NCBI GenBank assembly: GCA_016720905.1
Contig: JADKJT010000017.1
Coordinates: 1-64,000, forward strand
Source of the DNA: Gemmatimonadaceae bacterium
GTDB lineage: Bacteria; Gemmatimonadota; Gemmatimonadetes; Gemmatimonadales; Gemmatimonadaceae
Length of the DNA: 64,000 nucleotides
Direction: 5' to 3'
Shown here: positions 26,057-34,160 of the stretch, piece after piece
Numbering within the stretch: the stretch's first letter is position 1
Layout of the letters: each line of letters begins with the position of its first letter
Made by a program: the position numbers and the translations under genes
Notes under the pieces: generated by a model
Seen by the model: only the letters and a program-made list of their open reading frames with translations
Database searches by the model: none
What the model was told of the DNA's origin: nothing

Positions 26057-27060
26057 CCGCGCGCGATATGACAGTGCATCGCGCCCATCAGGCCATGGGT
26101 CCCGGACACGAGTTCGACACCATTCGCATGCTCATGGACCGGTGGGGCGATCTCGCGGTGGATATCGGCGACGACGCAGCCGTGCTGCCCGTGCGCGGTG
26201 ATGCACTGCGTGTGGTGAGCACCGATGCGTGCGTGGAAGGCGCGCACTTCCGTCGTGAGTGGATCACGCCGTTTGACGTGGGCGTGCGCGCGACGGCTGC
26301 GGCGATCAGTGATATTGCCGCCATGGGGGCGCGCGTCGACGCCATTCTCGTGGCGCTCATTGTGCCCGAGGCGTGGCGTCCGCTGTTGGGTGATGTCGCC
26401 GACGGCATCGCGCAGGTGGTACGCGCCAGTGGAGCGCGTATTGTCGGCGGCAACCTCAGTCGCGGCGATGTGTTTGCCATCACCACGACGGCGATCGGCT
26501 CCGCCACACGCGTCGTGTCGCGTCATGGCGCCAAGCCGGGTGACGTGATGGTGGTCACCGGCGTATTGGGCGGGCCCGGCAACGCCACGCGCGCGCTGTA
26601 TGCCGGCCAGACGCCGTCGCCGTGGGCGCGGTCGCGCTTCGTGGCCCCAGCGCCGCGACTGGCCGAGGGAGCCGCACTGGCGGCGGCCGGCGCGCATGCC
26701 ATGCTGGACATTTCGGATGGACTGGTGGCCGACGCTCGGCACCTCGCCGCGGCCAGTGGCGTCCGAGTGCGAATCGATGCATCACAGGTCCCGACGGGCG
26801 AGGGAATCGACCCGTCGGCCGCACTCTCAAGCGGTGAAGAATACGAGCTGTTGGCGGCGCTGCCGCCGGAAGCGGCCAAACGGCTGCTGGCCGAGTGGCC
26901 GGGCCGCTTCTCGGTCCCCCTCACGGTCATTGGCGCAGTGACGTCGACGGAGGCGGGCGGGTCCGTGGCTGTCGAAATCAGCGACGGCGTCACGGATTCG
27001 AGGCCCAATACCGATCCACGCGTTGAATTCGACTCCGGTCACGATCACTTTTCGCGGTAA
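26053..27060 (+). CDS. thiL: thiamine-monophosphate kinase
   Basis: ATP-dependent kinase of 335 residues making thiamine diphosphate from thiamine monophosphate. The Mg/ATP site motifs are DIGDDAAVL, STDACVEGAHFRR, and AISDIAAMGARVDAILVAL; also present are GGNLSRGD and MLDISDGLVADARHLA, and the C-terminal GEEYELL. All acidic metal ligands appear intact. The GTG 26053 start overlaps the propeller gene's stop; the stop overlaps plsC (TAATG). No other thiamine genes are near. Confidence 0.96.
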   Translation: MTARDMTVHRAHQAMGPGHEFDTIRMLMDRWGDLAVDIGDDAAVLPVRGDALRVVSTDACVEGAHFRREWITPFDVGVRATAAAISDIAAMGARVDAILVALIVPEAWRPLLGDVADGIAQVVRASGARIVGGNLSRGDVFAITTTAIGSATRVVSRHGAKPGDVMVVTGVLGGPGNATRALYAGQTPSPWARSRFVAPAPRLAEGAALAAAGAHAMLDISDGLVADARHLAAASGVRVRIDASQVPTGEGIDPSAALSSGEEYELLAALPPEAAKRLLAEWPGRFSVPLTVIGAVTSTEAGGSVAVEISDGVTDSRPNTDPRVEFDSGHDHFSR

Positions 27061-27842
27061 TGCTTCGCACCGCGTATACCACCCTCGTTCTGTTCGTCGG
27101 CACCCTTGTGTTCGGCAGCCTTGTGCTGCTGGCGCAGTTGGTAGGCCTGGCCCGTGGGCCTGGCAGCGTGTACGAACGCGCCCAGATCCAATGGGGTCGC
27201 TGGCTGCTCCGTGCCGCCGGGGTGAAGGTCGTGCGCCACGGTGGCGATGATCTGCCGGTTGGTGCGCCGCACGTGTTCGTGGCCAATCACATCAGCTGGT
27301 TCGACATTCCCGTCACGCTCGACGCGCTGCCGCCGTACGGGTTCGTGGCCAAACGTGAACTGGAATCCGTGCCACTGTTCGGCGCCGCGGCGCGCGCGGC
27401 CGGTGTGATATACATCGATCGCGAGAATCTCAAGGCCGCCTTCACGGCCTACGAAGACGCCGCGTCGAAAATCCGCGCCGGACAGTCCGTGCTGGTATAT
27501 CCCGAAGGCACGCGCGGCGAACGTTACGCCTTGCGCCCGTTCAAGAAGGGACCGTTTGTCCTCGCCATCGGTGCCGGCGTGCCCGTTGTTCCGGTGGTCA
27601 TTCACGGCACCATCGCGGTCAATCCACGCGGCGAATATCGCGCGTCGCCTGGTGTCGTGCATGTGCATCTGCTCGATCCGATTCCCACGGAAGGTCTCAC
27701 CTACGACGACCGGCAGGCGCTCGCCGAAAAGGTTCGCTTTCGTATGGCGGACGTGCTGCGTACTGTCTACGGTGTGGAGCCGGCGCTGGAATCCCGCCTG
27801 ACCGCCCGTGCGGTTATCCCGACGCCCGAGCTGACCACGTAG
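27060..27842 (+). CDS. plsC: 1-acyl-sn-glycerol-3-phosphate acyltransferase
   Basis: Membrane-associated acyltransferase of 260 residues making phosphatidic acid. One N-terminal transmembrane segment (YTTLVLFVGTLVFGSLVLL) precedes the PlsC domain. The catalytic HxxxxD is NHISWFDIPV, motif II FVAKRELESVPLFG is present, and motif III is YPEGTRGE. Motif IV is VPVVPVVIHG. The ATG overlaps the thiL stop by one base, implying translational coupling. Confidence 0.94.
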   Translation: MLRTAYTTLVLFVGTLVFGSLVLLAQLVGLARGPGSVYERAQIQWGRWLLRAAGVKVVRHGGDDLPVGAPHVFVANHISWFDIPVTLDALPPYGFVAKRELESVPLFGAAARAAGVIYIDRENLKAAFTAYEDAASKIRAGQSVLVYPEGTRGERYALRPFKKGPFVLAIGAGVPVVPVVIHGTIAVNPRGEYRASPGVVHVHLLDPIPTEGLTYDDRQALAEKVRFRMADVLRTVYGVEPALESRLTARAVIPTPELTT

Positions 27843-27891
27843 TTCCGTCGTTCTTCATCGTCCTACACTCCTCTTTGCCACGACCTCGCTC

Positions 27892-29172
27892 ATGTCCACT
27901 ATCGTTTCCGTTTCGGCGCGCGAAATTCTCGACTCCCGCGGCAATCCCACTGTCGAAGTGGACGTGATTCTCGAAACCGGCAGCGCGGGACGCGCGGCGG
28001 TGCCCAGTGGCGCCAGCACGGGCGAGCGCGAAGCCGTCGAGCTGCGTGATGGTGACGCCACGCGCTACGGTGGCAAGGGTGTGCTGGGTGCCGTGAACAA
28101 CGTGAACGGGGAAATTGCCGAGGCCCTTGAGGGGATGGATGCGACCGATCAGATCGCCATCGATCGGGCCATGATCGATCTGGACGGCACCGAGAACAAG
28201 GGGCGTCTTGGCGCCAATGCGATACTCGGCGTGTCCATGGCCGTAGCCCGCGCCGGCGCGATGGAAGTCGGCCTGCCACTCTATCGCTATCTCGGCGGAC
28301 CGATGGCGCGCACCATGCCCGTGCCCATGATGAACATCCTGAATGGCGGCGCGCACGCCACCAACACCGTCGACTTCCAGGAGTTCATGATTGTGCCCGT
28401 GGGCGCCGATTCATTCGCCGACGCGCTGCGCATGGGATCGGAAGTATTTCACGCGCTCAAGAAGGTGCTGGTGGCGCGCAAGCTCAGCACCGGTGTGGGC
28501 GACGAAGGCGGATTCGCGCCCAATCTGGCCAGCGACGAAGATGCGCTCAAGATCATCATCGAAGCCATCGAGTCGGCCGGCTTCCGCCCCGGCACCGACA
28601 TCGCGTTGGCGTTGGATGTGGCCGCCAGTGAGCTGTACCGCAACGGCGAGTATCGCTTTCACAAGAGTGGCGGTGCCGCGCGCAGTCCGAAAGCGATGGT
28701 CGATCTCTACGAAGGGTGGCTGACCGAGTATCCCATCGTGTCCATCGAAGACGGCATGGCCGAGAACGATTGGGATGGCTGGAAGCAGCTCACGGAGCGC
28801 ATCGGTGACCGGTGTCAGTTGGTGGGTGACGATCTGTTCTGCACCAACAGCGAAATCCTCGCCAAGGGCATCGAGAACCAGATTGCCAATGCCATTCTCA
28901 TCAAGGTGAACCAGATCGGGACACTCACCGAAACGCTGGAAGCGATGGAGCTGGCCAAGGCCGCCGGTTACAACTCCATCATCTCGCATCGTTCGGGTGA
29001 AACGGAAGACACGTTCATTGCCGACTTGGCCGTGGCCACGCAGGCCGGACAAATCAAGACCGGTGCACCGTCGCGCAGCGATCGGGTGGCCAAGTACAAC
29101 CAGCTGTTGCGCATCGAGGAGCAGCTCGAGGACTACTCCGAGTATCCCGGCGGCGCGCTGTTTGGGTTGTAA
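27892..29172 (+). CDS. eno: enolase
   Basis: Glycolytic 2-phosphoglycerate dehydratase of 426 residues. N-terminal AREILDSRGNPTVEVDV and the substrate loop PSGASTGEREAVELRDGD are present. The metal and catalytic region includes YPIVSIEDGMAENDWDGW, VGDDLFCTN, ILIKVNQIGTLTETLEA and SHRSGETEDTFIADLAV, with all expected acidic and Lys residues. There is a 49-bp gap to plsC. The next gene downstream is an FtsB/DivIC-like protein, a pairing (eno-ftsB) seen in many bacteria. The stop runs straight into a heptamer repeat. Confidence 0.98.
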   Translation: MSTIVSVSAREILDSRGNPTVEVDVILETGSAGRAAVPSGASTGEREAVELRDGDATRYGGKGVLGAVNNVNGEIAEALEGMDATDQIAIDRAMIDLDGTENKGRLGANAILGVSMAVARAGAMEVGLPLYRYLGGPMARTMPVPMMNILNGGAHATNTVDFQEFMIVPVGADSFADALRMGSEVFHALKKVLVARKLSTGVGDEGGFAPNLASDEDALKIIIEAIESAGFRPGTDIALALDVAASELYRNGEYRFHKSGGAARSPKAMVDLYEGWLTEYPIVSIEDGMAENDWDGWKQLTERIGDRCQLVGDDLFCTNSEILAKGIENQIANAILIKVNQIGTLTETLEAMELAKAAGYNSIISHRSGETEDTFIADLAVATQAGQIKTGAPSRSDRVAKYNQLLRIEEQLEDYSEYPGGALFGL

Positions 29173-29254
29173 CTCAGAACTCAGTACCTAGTACTCAGTA
29201 CCTGGTACTAGGTACCAGGTACTTGGTTCTAGGTATTAGGTACTTGGTTCTACT
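29171..29254. repeat. degenerate 7-bp tandem repeat, 12 units, second locus
   Basis: Twelve heptamers lie between eno and the ftsB-like gene: AACTCAG twice, then TACCTAG, TACTCAG, TACCTGG, TACTAGG, TACCAGG, TACTTGG, TTCTAGG, TATTAGG, TACTTGG and TTCTACT. In the phase used for the array at 5464-5540 most carry the same GTAC core (GTACC and GTACT). The last two bases of the eno stop codon form the start of the array. Units are more diverged than in the first locus. Confidence 0.85.
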
Positions 29255-29268
29255 TCCTTCCCCCTCTC

Positions 29269-29628
29269 ATGGCTTCCAAACCCCGCCCCCTTCTCGTTCG
29301 TCGCCTCGCCTGGGGCGCCGGTATTGTCGCGGCGGTGTGGTTCACGCTGGGAGGCGGTGAATACGGGACGCTCGACCTGTGGCAACAGCGGGGGCGCCGT
29401 GCGGCGCTGGACGCCGAGGTCGCGCAGCTCAGACTGGACGTGGATTCGCTGCAGCGGGAGCTCAAGGCCTTCCGGACCGACGACGCCAAGCTGGAACGAT
29501 TGGCGCGCGAGAAGTACGGGATGGTGAAGGGCGGGAAGGAGCTGCTGTACTGGGTGGGAAACGGAACCAAGCCAACCGGCGATTCGGCGGCTTTGGCGGC
29601 TGATTCTTCGGGGAAACGACCGCCCTGA
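29269..29628 (+). CDS. FtsB/DivIC-like septum formation initiator
   Basis: Small bitopic protein of 119 residues. One transmembrane helix (WGAGIVAAVWFTLGGG) is followed by a coiled coil (AALDAEVAQLRLDVDSLQRE) and the DivIC signature LERLAREKYGMVKGGKELLY. The family bridges FtsL and FtsQ in the divisome. A C-terminal Ser/Ala/Pro tail is low complexity. Its position just after eno supports the FtsB assignment. No promoter is evident in the repeat-filled gap. Confidence 0.88.
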   Translation: MASKPRPLLVRRLAWGAGIVAAVWFTLGGGEYGTLDLWQQRGRRAALDAEVAQLRLDVDSLQRELKAFRTDDAKLERLAREKYGMVKGGKELLYWVGNGTKPTGDSAALAADSSGKRPP

Positions 29629-29671
29629 GGGGTTGACCTATCGGCTCGCCCCACTAGGTTCCGCAGACTGA

Positions 29672-29745
<74 letters not shown>

Positions 29746-29770
29746 TAGTGAAGTCTGAAGGAGTAATCGC

Positions 29771-29799
29771 AACGGCCGGTCCTACCAGGGCCGGCCGTT
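29771..29799 (+). terminator. hairpin after tRNA-fMet, possible terminator
   Basis: Perfect 9-bp arms AACGGCCGG and CCGGCCGTT around an 11-nt loop, ending in only three T residues. It lies 25 bp after the initiator tRNA. The short T-run makes strong intrinsic termination uncertain; it could also act as a processing signal. Confidence 0.55.
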
Positions 29800-29804
29800 T
29801 GCGT

Positions 29805-29826
29805 CGGTGCCCGCCGGTGGGCACCG
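29805..29826 (+). terminator. second hairpin between the two tRNA-Met genes
   Basis: Perfect 8-bp arms CGGTGCCC and GGGCACCG around a 6-nt loop, just before the elongator tRNA. There is no T-run. It may be an RNA processing hairpin rather than a terminator. Confidence 0.35.
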
Positions 29827-29831
29827 TGTGG

Positions 29832-29905
29832 GGCAGGGTAGCTCAGCTGGTCAGAGCGCACGACTCATAATCGTGAGGTCGGGGGTTCGAGCCCCCCCCC
29901 TGCTA
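29832..29905 (+). tRNA. elongator tRNA-Met (CAT)
   Basis: A 74-nt cloverleaf without encoded CCA. Acceptor GGCAGGG pairs with CCCTGCT (one terminal G-U). The anticodon stem-loop is CACGA-CTCATAA-TCGTG, without the initiator GGG/CCC stem, and the T arm is GGGGG-TTCGAGC-CCCCC. The GCGCACGACTCATAATCGTG core is typical of elongator Met; tRNA-Ile2 (CAT, lysidine-modified) is the alternative. Confidence 0.93.
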
Positions 29906-29997
29906 CTTAGCTAAAACATTGACAAGTAAGCATGCCACGAAGGCAAAGTTGGCGTCGCGGTGCACCGGACTTGGAACCCGTCGGACGCAAACGGCGG

Positions 29998-30834
29998 TCA
30001 CCTTCTGGATCGATCGGGGCCATCGGCGCGCGACCTGTCAATCGCGTTGAACAGCAGGTCGGTTCGCACGCCAACGACCGTCCGCAGTGACTTACTGTGC
30101 TCAATGAATATCGCCACCAGTCGAGGCGGCGCCACGTTGCCGATGTCGACGATTCCGGGGAGTGAGAACATGCCGCCGCCACTCACACCATTGAGACTGC
30201 GCGGCGTCTTCACTCCGTCGCCGATCCACACATCGTCGTGAGGGAAGTCGACCACCAAATGCGTGCGCGGATCGACCTTGGCACGGGCATACGCGTCGTC
30301 CGCGCTGGACAGGCCGGTAAACGGCACCTTTTCTGGGTGCGTTCGACGCTCGGACGCGACGTAGTTCGTTCCATTGAGCGGATACCCGACGGTGACCACC
30401 GGCATTCCTCGTCCGTTCGTCCGGAGGAATGATCCGCCAACACTGGTCGCAGTGGCATCCAGAAACGTGCAGTTGTCGAGTGTTTCGGCCGTCTCAGCGT
30501 CGATTTCCGTGAATGCCAAATCGAAGGCGTCCGGGCGCAAGTTGGAGTCGGCCCCGACGAGACTGATCCATGGTGAACGAATCTCCTGCCACTTTGTGTC
30601 CGTGCCGATGTGCACAAAACGATCAGTGTGACTTGCCACGGCGTGATCCGCAGTCACCAGATAGCGGCGTCCGCGATGCCAGAGTAACACGCAGGATCCC
30701 GTTCCCTCCATCCCTCGGAGGCTCTCGGGGACAACCCCCAACGGCCTTACGCTCTGGATGAGCCGCGCTTCGTGCACCTTCCACCGCGCTTCGCAGTGGT
30801 CAAAGAATTCCTTCTCGTTCGAGAGGGGCCACAT
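29998..30834 (-). CDS. trypsin-like serine peptidase domain protein
   Basis: Protein of 278 residues with a plausible trypsin-fold triad: His in YLVTADHAVASH (about residue 64), Asp in DAFDLAFTEID (about residue 105) and Ser in LNGVSGGGMFSLPG (about residue 220). There is no signal peptide, so it is probably cytosolic. Such stand-alone trypsin-like proteins occur in accessory and defence-associated regions, often as effector peptidases, but none of the usual partners was recognised here. The gene lies 92 bp after the tRNA-Met pair on the opposite strand and is followed upstream by a tiny membrane protein. Flanking DNA is gene-poor. Confidence 0.75.
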   Translation of the reverse strand: MWPLSNEKEFFDHCEARWKVHEARLIQSVRPLGVVPESLRGMEGTGSCVLLWHRGRRYLVTADHAVASHTDRFVHIGTDTKWQEIRSPWISLVGADSNLRPDAFDLAFTEIDAETAETLDNCTFLDATATSVGGSFLRTNGRGMPVVTVGYPLNGTNYVASERRTHPEKVPFTGLSSADDAYARAKVDPRTHLVVDFPHDDVWIGDGVKTPRSLNGVSGGGMFSLPGIVDIGNVAPPRLVAIFIEHSKSLRTVVGVRTDLLFNAIDRSRADGPDRSRR

Positions 30835-30846
30835 ACGTTCGCGCCC

Positions 30847-31080
30847 TCAGAAGGTCCAGGCCCAGTGCACGAAGCGGACGAGTGCGAAGAGGGCGCCGAG
30901 AATCAGGACGAGACACGCGATGATGACGCCACCCAGCACCGTCTTGGTCTCTGCAGACTCATCGCTGCCACCACCGAAGTAGGCCACCACTCGGCCGATC
31001 ACCCAGGCAGAAAAATAGAGTGCCATGCCGATGACGCAGACGACGATGAGCCATGGCTTCCACTCGTCGGGAATTCTCAT
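30847..31080 (-). CDS. small two-helix membrane protein
   Basis: Protein of 77 residues starting MRIPDEWKPW, with two transmembrane helices (LIVVCVIGMALYFSAWVIG and VLGGVIIACLVLILGALFAL) separated by a short acidic loop GGGSDESAETK. A ribosome site AGGGTGAA sits directly before the ATG at 31080. A longer in-frame extension upstream has no protein-like character. It lies 12 bp before the trypsin-like peptidase gene on the same strand, so the two probably form an operon. No family was recognised. Confidence 0.7.
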   Translation of the reverse strand: MRIPDEWKPWLIVVCVIGMALYFSAWVIGRVVAYFGGGSDESAETKTVLGGVIIACLVLILGALFALVRFVHWAWTF

Positions 31081-31830
31081 TTCACCCTGCCAACGCTGAG
31101 GGAAGTCACGATTGTGCGAACCGCCATAACATGGCAGGAACCGACGCGTTCTGCAGGCGGCTGCGAGCGCGTTGCCACGATGACGGATGCCGTGCGCGGC
31201 GCCGACGGTGCTGGGGATGCGGTGCGGTGCCGTTGGCGAACTCCGGCACCGGGCGGCTTGGCTCCAAATCCAATTCGCAGGGCATCGGCGCGCGTCGAGC
31301 GAATGGCGCCCAGACCGTTCGGGCGTTTGCACCTGCTTGTGTCCCTGTGGCGTCGCGATCATCACGAGTGAGGCGCCGCCCAAGGCCGCCGCGCTTCAGA
31401 ATCCCTCGAACGTGAGATCCGTGAGTTCCGCGATCTCGTCGATGGTTGTCTCGTCAACGCCTTCTGGTACGTCGATGTCCATCGCACCATGGCGCGCGCA
31501 CCGGCAAGCGCAAAGTCGAATCGGCGCCAATTGGAAGCGAAATCGGCCGGATTTGGTCGGAATCTGGTTAAATAAGGGCGACGAACGGCGATTTCTGTAA
31601 TGTGAAACTCGGTCTGCGGGTCTCCGCATTGAAAATCAGTGAAGAACCTACGAGGCAGGGGGGTGCCCCTAACGAACTTCCCCGAGGAGCGACAAGATAG
31701 CCATCCCAATCAAGGCCTCATGCCCCACGGTCGAATTGCGGTGAAATGCGTCAGCTGCTCCGGGGAAAGAGCTTGATCGAATCACGTCATCCCTAATTCC
31801 ATGCTGCGTCTTAGTACGGCAGGGGCGAGA
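31081..31830. other. gene-poor stretch in the accessory region
   Basis: No convincing gene of normal size is seen. Open frames on both strands have Arg/Ser-rich, non-protein-like translations. The exception is a possible 28-codon frame at 31396-31482 on the minus strand. A G-run/C-run (GGGGGGTGCCCC) at about 31659-31670 can form a short hairpin. Base composition is less GC-rich from about 31500 onward. Confidence 0.5.
31396..31482 (-). CDS. possible very short acidic protein
   Basis: A 28-codon frame begins ATG at 31482 and encodes MDIDVPEGVDETTIDEIAEL followed by TDLTFEGF. It is strongly acidic and helix-like, unlike the Arg-rich noise around it. The frame is open further upstream but loses protein character there. 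It could be a tiny gene, a peptide partner of the nearby peptidase or membrane protein, or the conserved tail of a decayed gene. No ribosome site stands out. Confidence 0.25.
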   Translation of the reverse strand: MDIDVPEGVDETTIDEIAELTDLTFEGF

Positions 31831-33701
31831 ATGAGATTTGCAACACTGTTGAGTCTGCTAGCCTTTTGTGCCTGCGGAGGAGGGAACGGCGATAGCACAA
31901 CGCCGAGCCCTGTACTTTCTGTGCTCACAATTGATCTACAATCGAACTCAATACCCGTGGGTACGTCATCGACAGCGACGGCTTATGGACGCGATCAGAA
32001 TGGTGCATCGATTGCCACGGGCGTGGTGGCGTGGTCTGCATTGCCAGCGACCGTGGCTTCTGTGAGCGCTGGCGGAGTCGTCACGGGATTGAGTGTCGGG
32101 ACGGCCGTGATTACTGCGTCTGTTAGAGAGCTGAGCGCGTCGGTTGGCGTCGCCGTCACGCCTGCGCCGATCGCAACTATCGCGGTTTCGTTCGCCTCTC
32201 CGTCCATCACGGTGGGAACAACCACAAACGCAACGGCCGTCGCTCGCGATGCGGGAGGAAGCACCCGATCCGGACGAGTATTTGCGTGGAGTTCGGCGAA
32301 CACCGCGGTAGCCACTGTGAACATCGTAACAGGTGTCATCAACGCTGTTGGACCAGGGGTTGCCAACATCTCGGCGAGCAGCGAAGGGCGGGTGGGGTTG
32401 GCCACGCTCACGGTGTCCCCCGTACCTGTGGCGACGGTCGCGGTGGTTGTCGGAACCAATCCGCTTGATGAAGGCCTTAGCACCCTCGCATCAGCGATCG
32501 CACGCGACGCGGGAGGGAATGTCCTGTCGGGTCGAACGGTAACCTTTACCAGCAGTGATCCCACAGTTGCATCCGTGCACCCCGCGAGCGGCGAGATCAT
32601 TGGCGTGACGGCCGGCACGACTACGATCACGGCGCAATGCGAAGGTCGCAGTGGCACTGTCCCACTCGTCGTGCGGCCCGTGGCAACGCGCCTGGTCGTC
32701 GCAACCGCGCCGTCGGGCGACTCACCTTCTCGACAGACGCTGGCGATTCAACCGCGAGTTCAACTCACAAGCAGAACCGGTTTGCAAGTGCCACAGTCTG
32801 GAGTACCCCATGACAGCCTCAATCACGCTCGCAACACTGTCGGGAACAACAACTGTTTTCACGGACGCCGCAGGGATCGCGCAGTTTGCGACTCTTGCCG
32901 TGGGGTGGGAGGGTGGGCGACAAGACGATGACCTTCACGGCCACCGGGCTGTCGGGTGCCAGTGCGAATGTCACACTCACAGCGGGCTTGCCTACGTCTA
33001 TCACTGTCGTCGCGGGGAACAGTCAAACCGCGACGATTGGCACGGCGGTGCCGGTTGCACCGTCCGTTCGAGTAACAGATCTCGACGCCAACTTCGTGAC
33101 GGACCGACTCGTCACCTTCGCGGTCACGGGAGGTGGAGGTTCGCTCACTGGAGCGAATCAGTTCACAGATGATGTGGGTGTAGCGCGCGTCGGGACATGG
33201 ATACTTGGGACGACCACAAGCGGAAACGCCATGACCGCAAACGTCGGCTCGCTTGCGGGGCCTGCGTCACTGTTCACCGCGACGGGGACGGGGCGCCCGG
33301 CGTCCTGCGGGGTGACCGTGTTCATGACCGTCGACATTATGACGGCTGCTACACTCTCTGCGAGTCCATGCTTACTACAAAACGCTCCAACCTTTATGAT
33401 CGGCGGCAATCCGTTCTTCGGATCTCAGGGAGGCGGCACGTACTTCTATGATCGCTACCTAATCGACATCCCCGCTGGGGCGATTGTGCGGTTTGAGGTG
33501 ACAGAGTCGTTCAGCAACAACGGGTTCGGGTACTTCGCCGCGTACATGGAGTCTGGAGCCTTTGTTGCCTACGAAGCCGGGTTCGGTGCGCTGACTGTGA
33601 ACAACAACTCTGCAGCGGTTCGGCGATACCAGATCATCCTCACGGCCTCAGGCTCCGGAGTCACCGGTGCCTACACGATGTTGCCAAGGAGGATTCTGTG
33701 A
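31831..33701 (+). CDS. Big_2 Ig-like repeat lipoprotein, frameshifted twice
   Basis: Surface or periplasmic lipoprotein built of bacterial Ig-like repeats. ATG 31831 follows an AGGGGCGAG ribosome site and begins a short signal peptide (MRFATLLSLLAFCACGGG) with a Cys for lipidation; ATG 31801 is an alternative. At least three Big_2 repeats follow, each with a VARDAGG-type strand and a (V/I)xAVGPGVANISA-type strand. Reading then shifts: an extra C in the CCCC at 32806-32809 moves the frame to MTASITLATLSGTTTVFTDA, and an extra T at 32906 moves it again to RVGDKTMTFTATGLSG. The last 120 residues form a distinct beta-rich domain (GGTYFYDRYLIDIP). The corrected protein is about 620 residues. GC content is lower than in the flanks, suggesting transfer. 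Confidence 0.75.
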
Positions 33702-34160
33702 GCGTGCGCCCTTCATAAGCTACGATTGGCGCCAAGTCGCATGCGAAGATTGATAGTAGTTCTGAATCGAAGACTGGACCTCCACCTCGACATTTTTGCA
33801 AACCCTTCCCACCACCTTCCGCGCGCTCACCCCCTCGCGGCGGGGCGCTTACAGGGACGCCAGCTGCCATGGAGCTCGGAGATTTAGGTCTGCACAGCGC
33901 GTGAGTCATCGACCATCAATACGGACGACTGGTCGATCACCGACCACCGGGTCGCGACCGTCCGGGAGTGGTTCACCGGAATGTTCGGGGAGAGACCGAG
34001 CGCGCGCATTCTGCCCTGTGCTTTCGATCAGGGTTTGTCGTGGCGGGGTTTTCGCTGCGAGAGAAACCGCACAGCGGGTGCGGCAAGCACGGCTCGCCAC
34101 GGCACCAACTCGACGCTAAGTTCGCTCGCGCCACCTGTTTCCTTCACCTGAGGCCCGTAC
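33702..34160. other. 459-bp stretch without a clear gene
   Basis: No gene with a start codon and ribosome site is seen. One plus-strand frame at about 33900-34140 has protein-like stretches (TVREWFTGMFGERPSARIL and AFDQGLSWRGF) but no start codon and an early stop upstream, so it may be a gene remnant. The final bases form the leader of the amidohydrolase gene. Confidence 0.4.

Noticed and set aside
31187..31600. 137-codon plus-strand open frame in the accessory stretch
   Set aside because: Arg/Ala/Ser-rich translation without motifs, no ribosome site, and it overlaps equally poor frames on the other strand.
29832..34160. Prophage or integrative element at tRNA-Met
   Set aside because: No integrase, phage structural gene, transposase or repeated tRNA 3' end was found; only an accessory-type stretch can be claimed.
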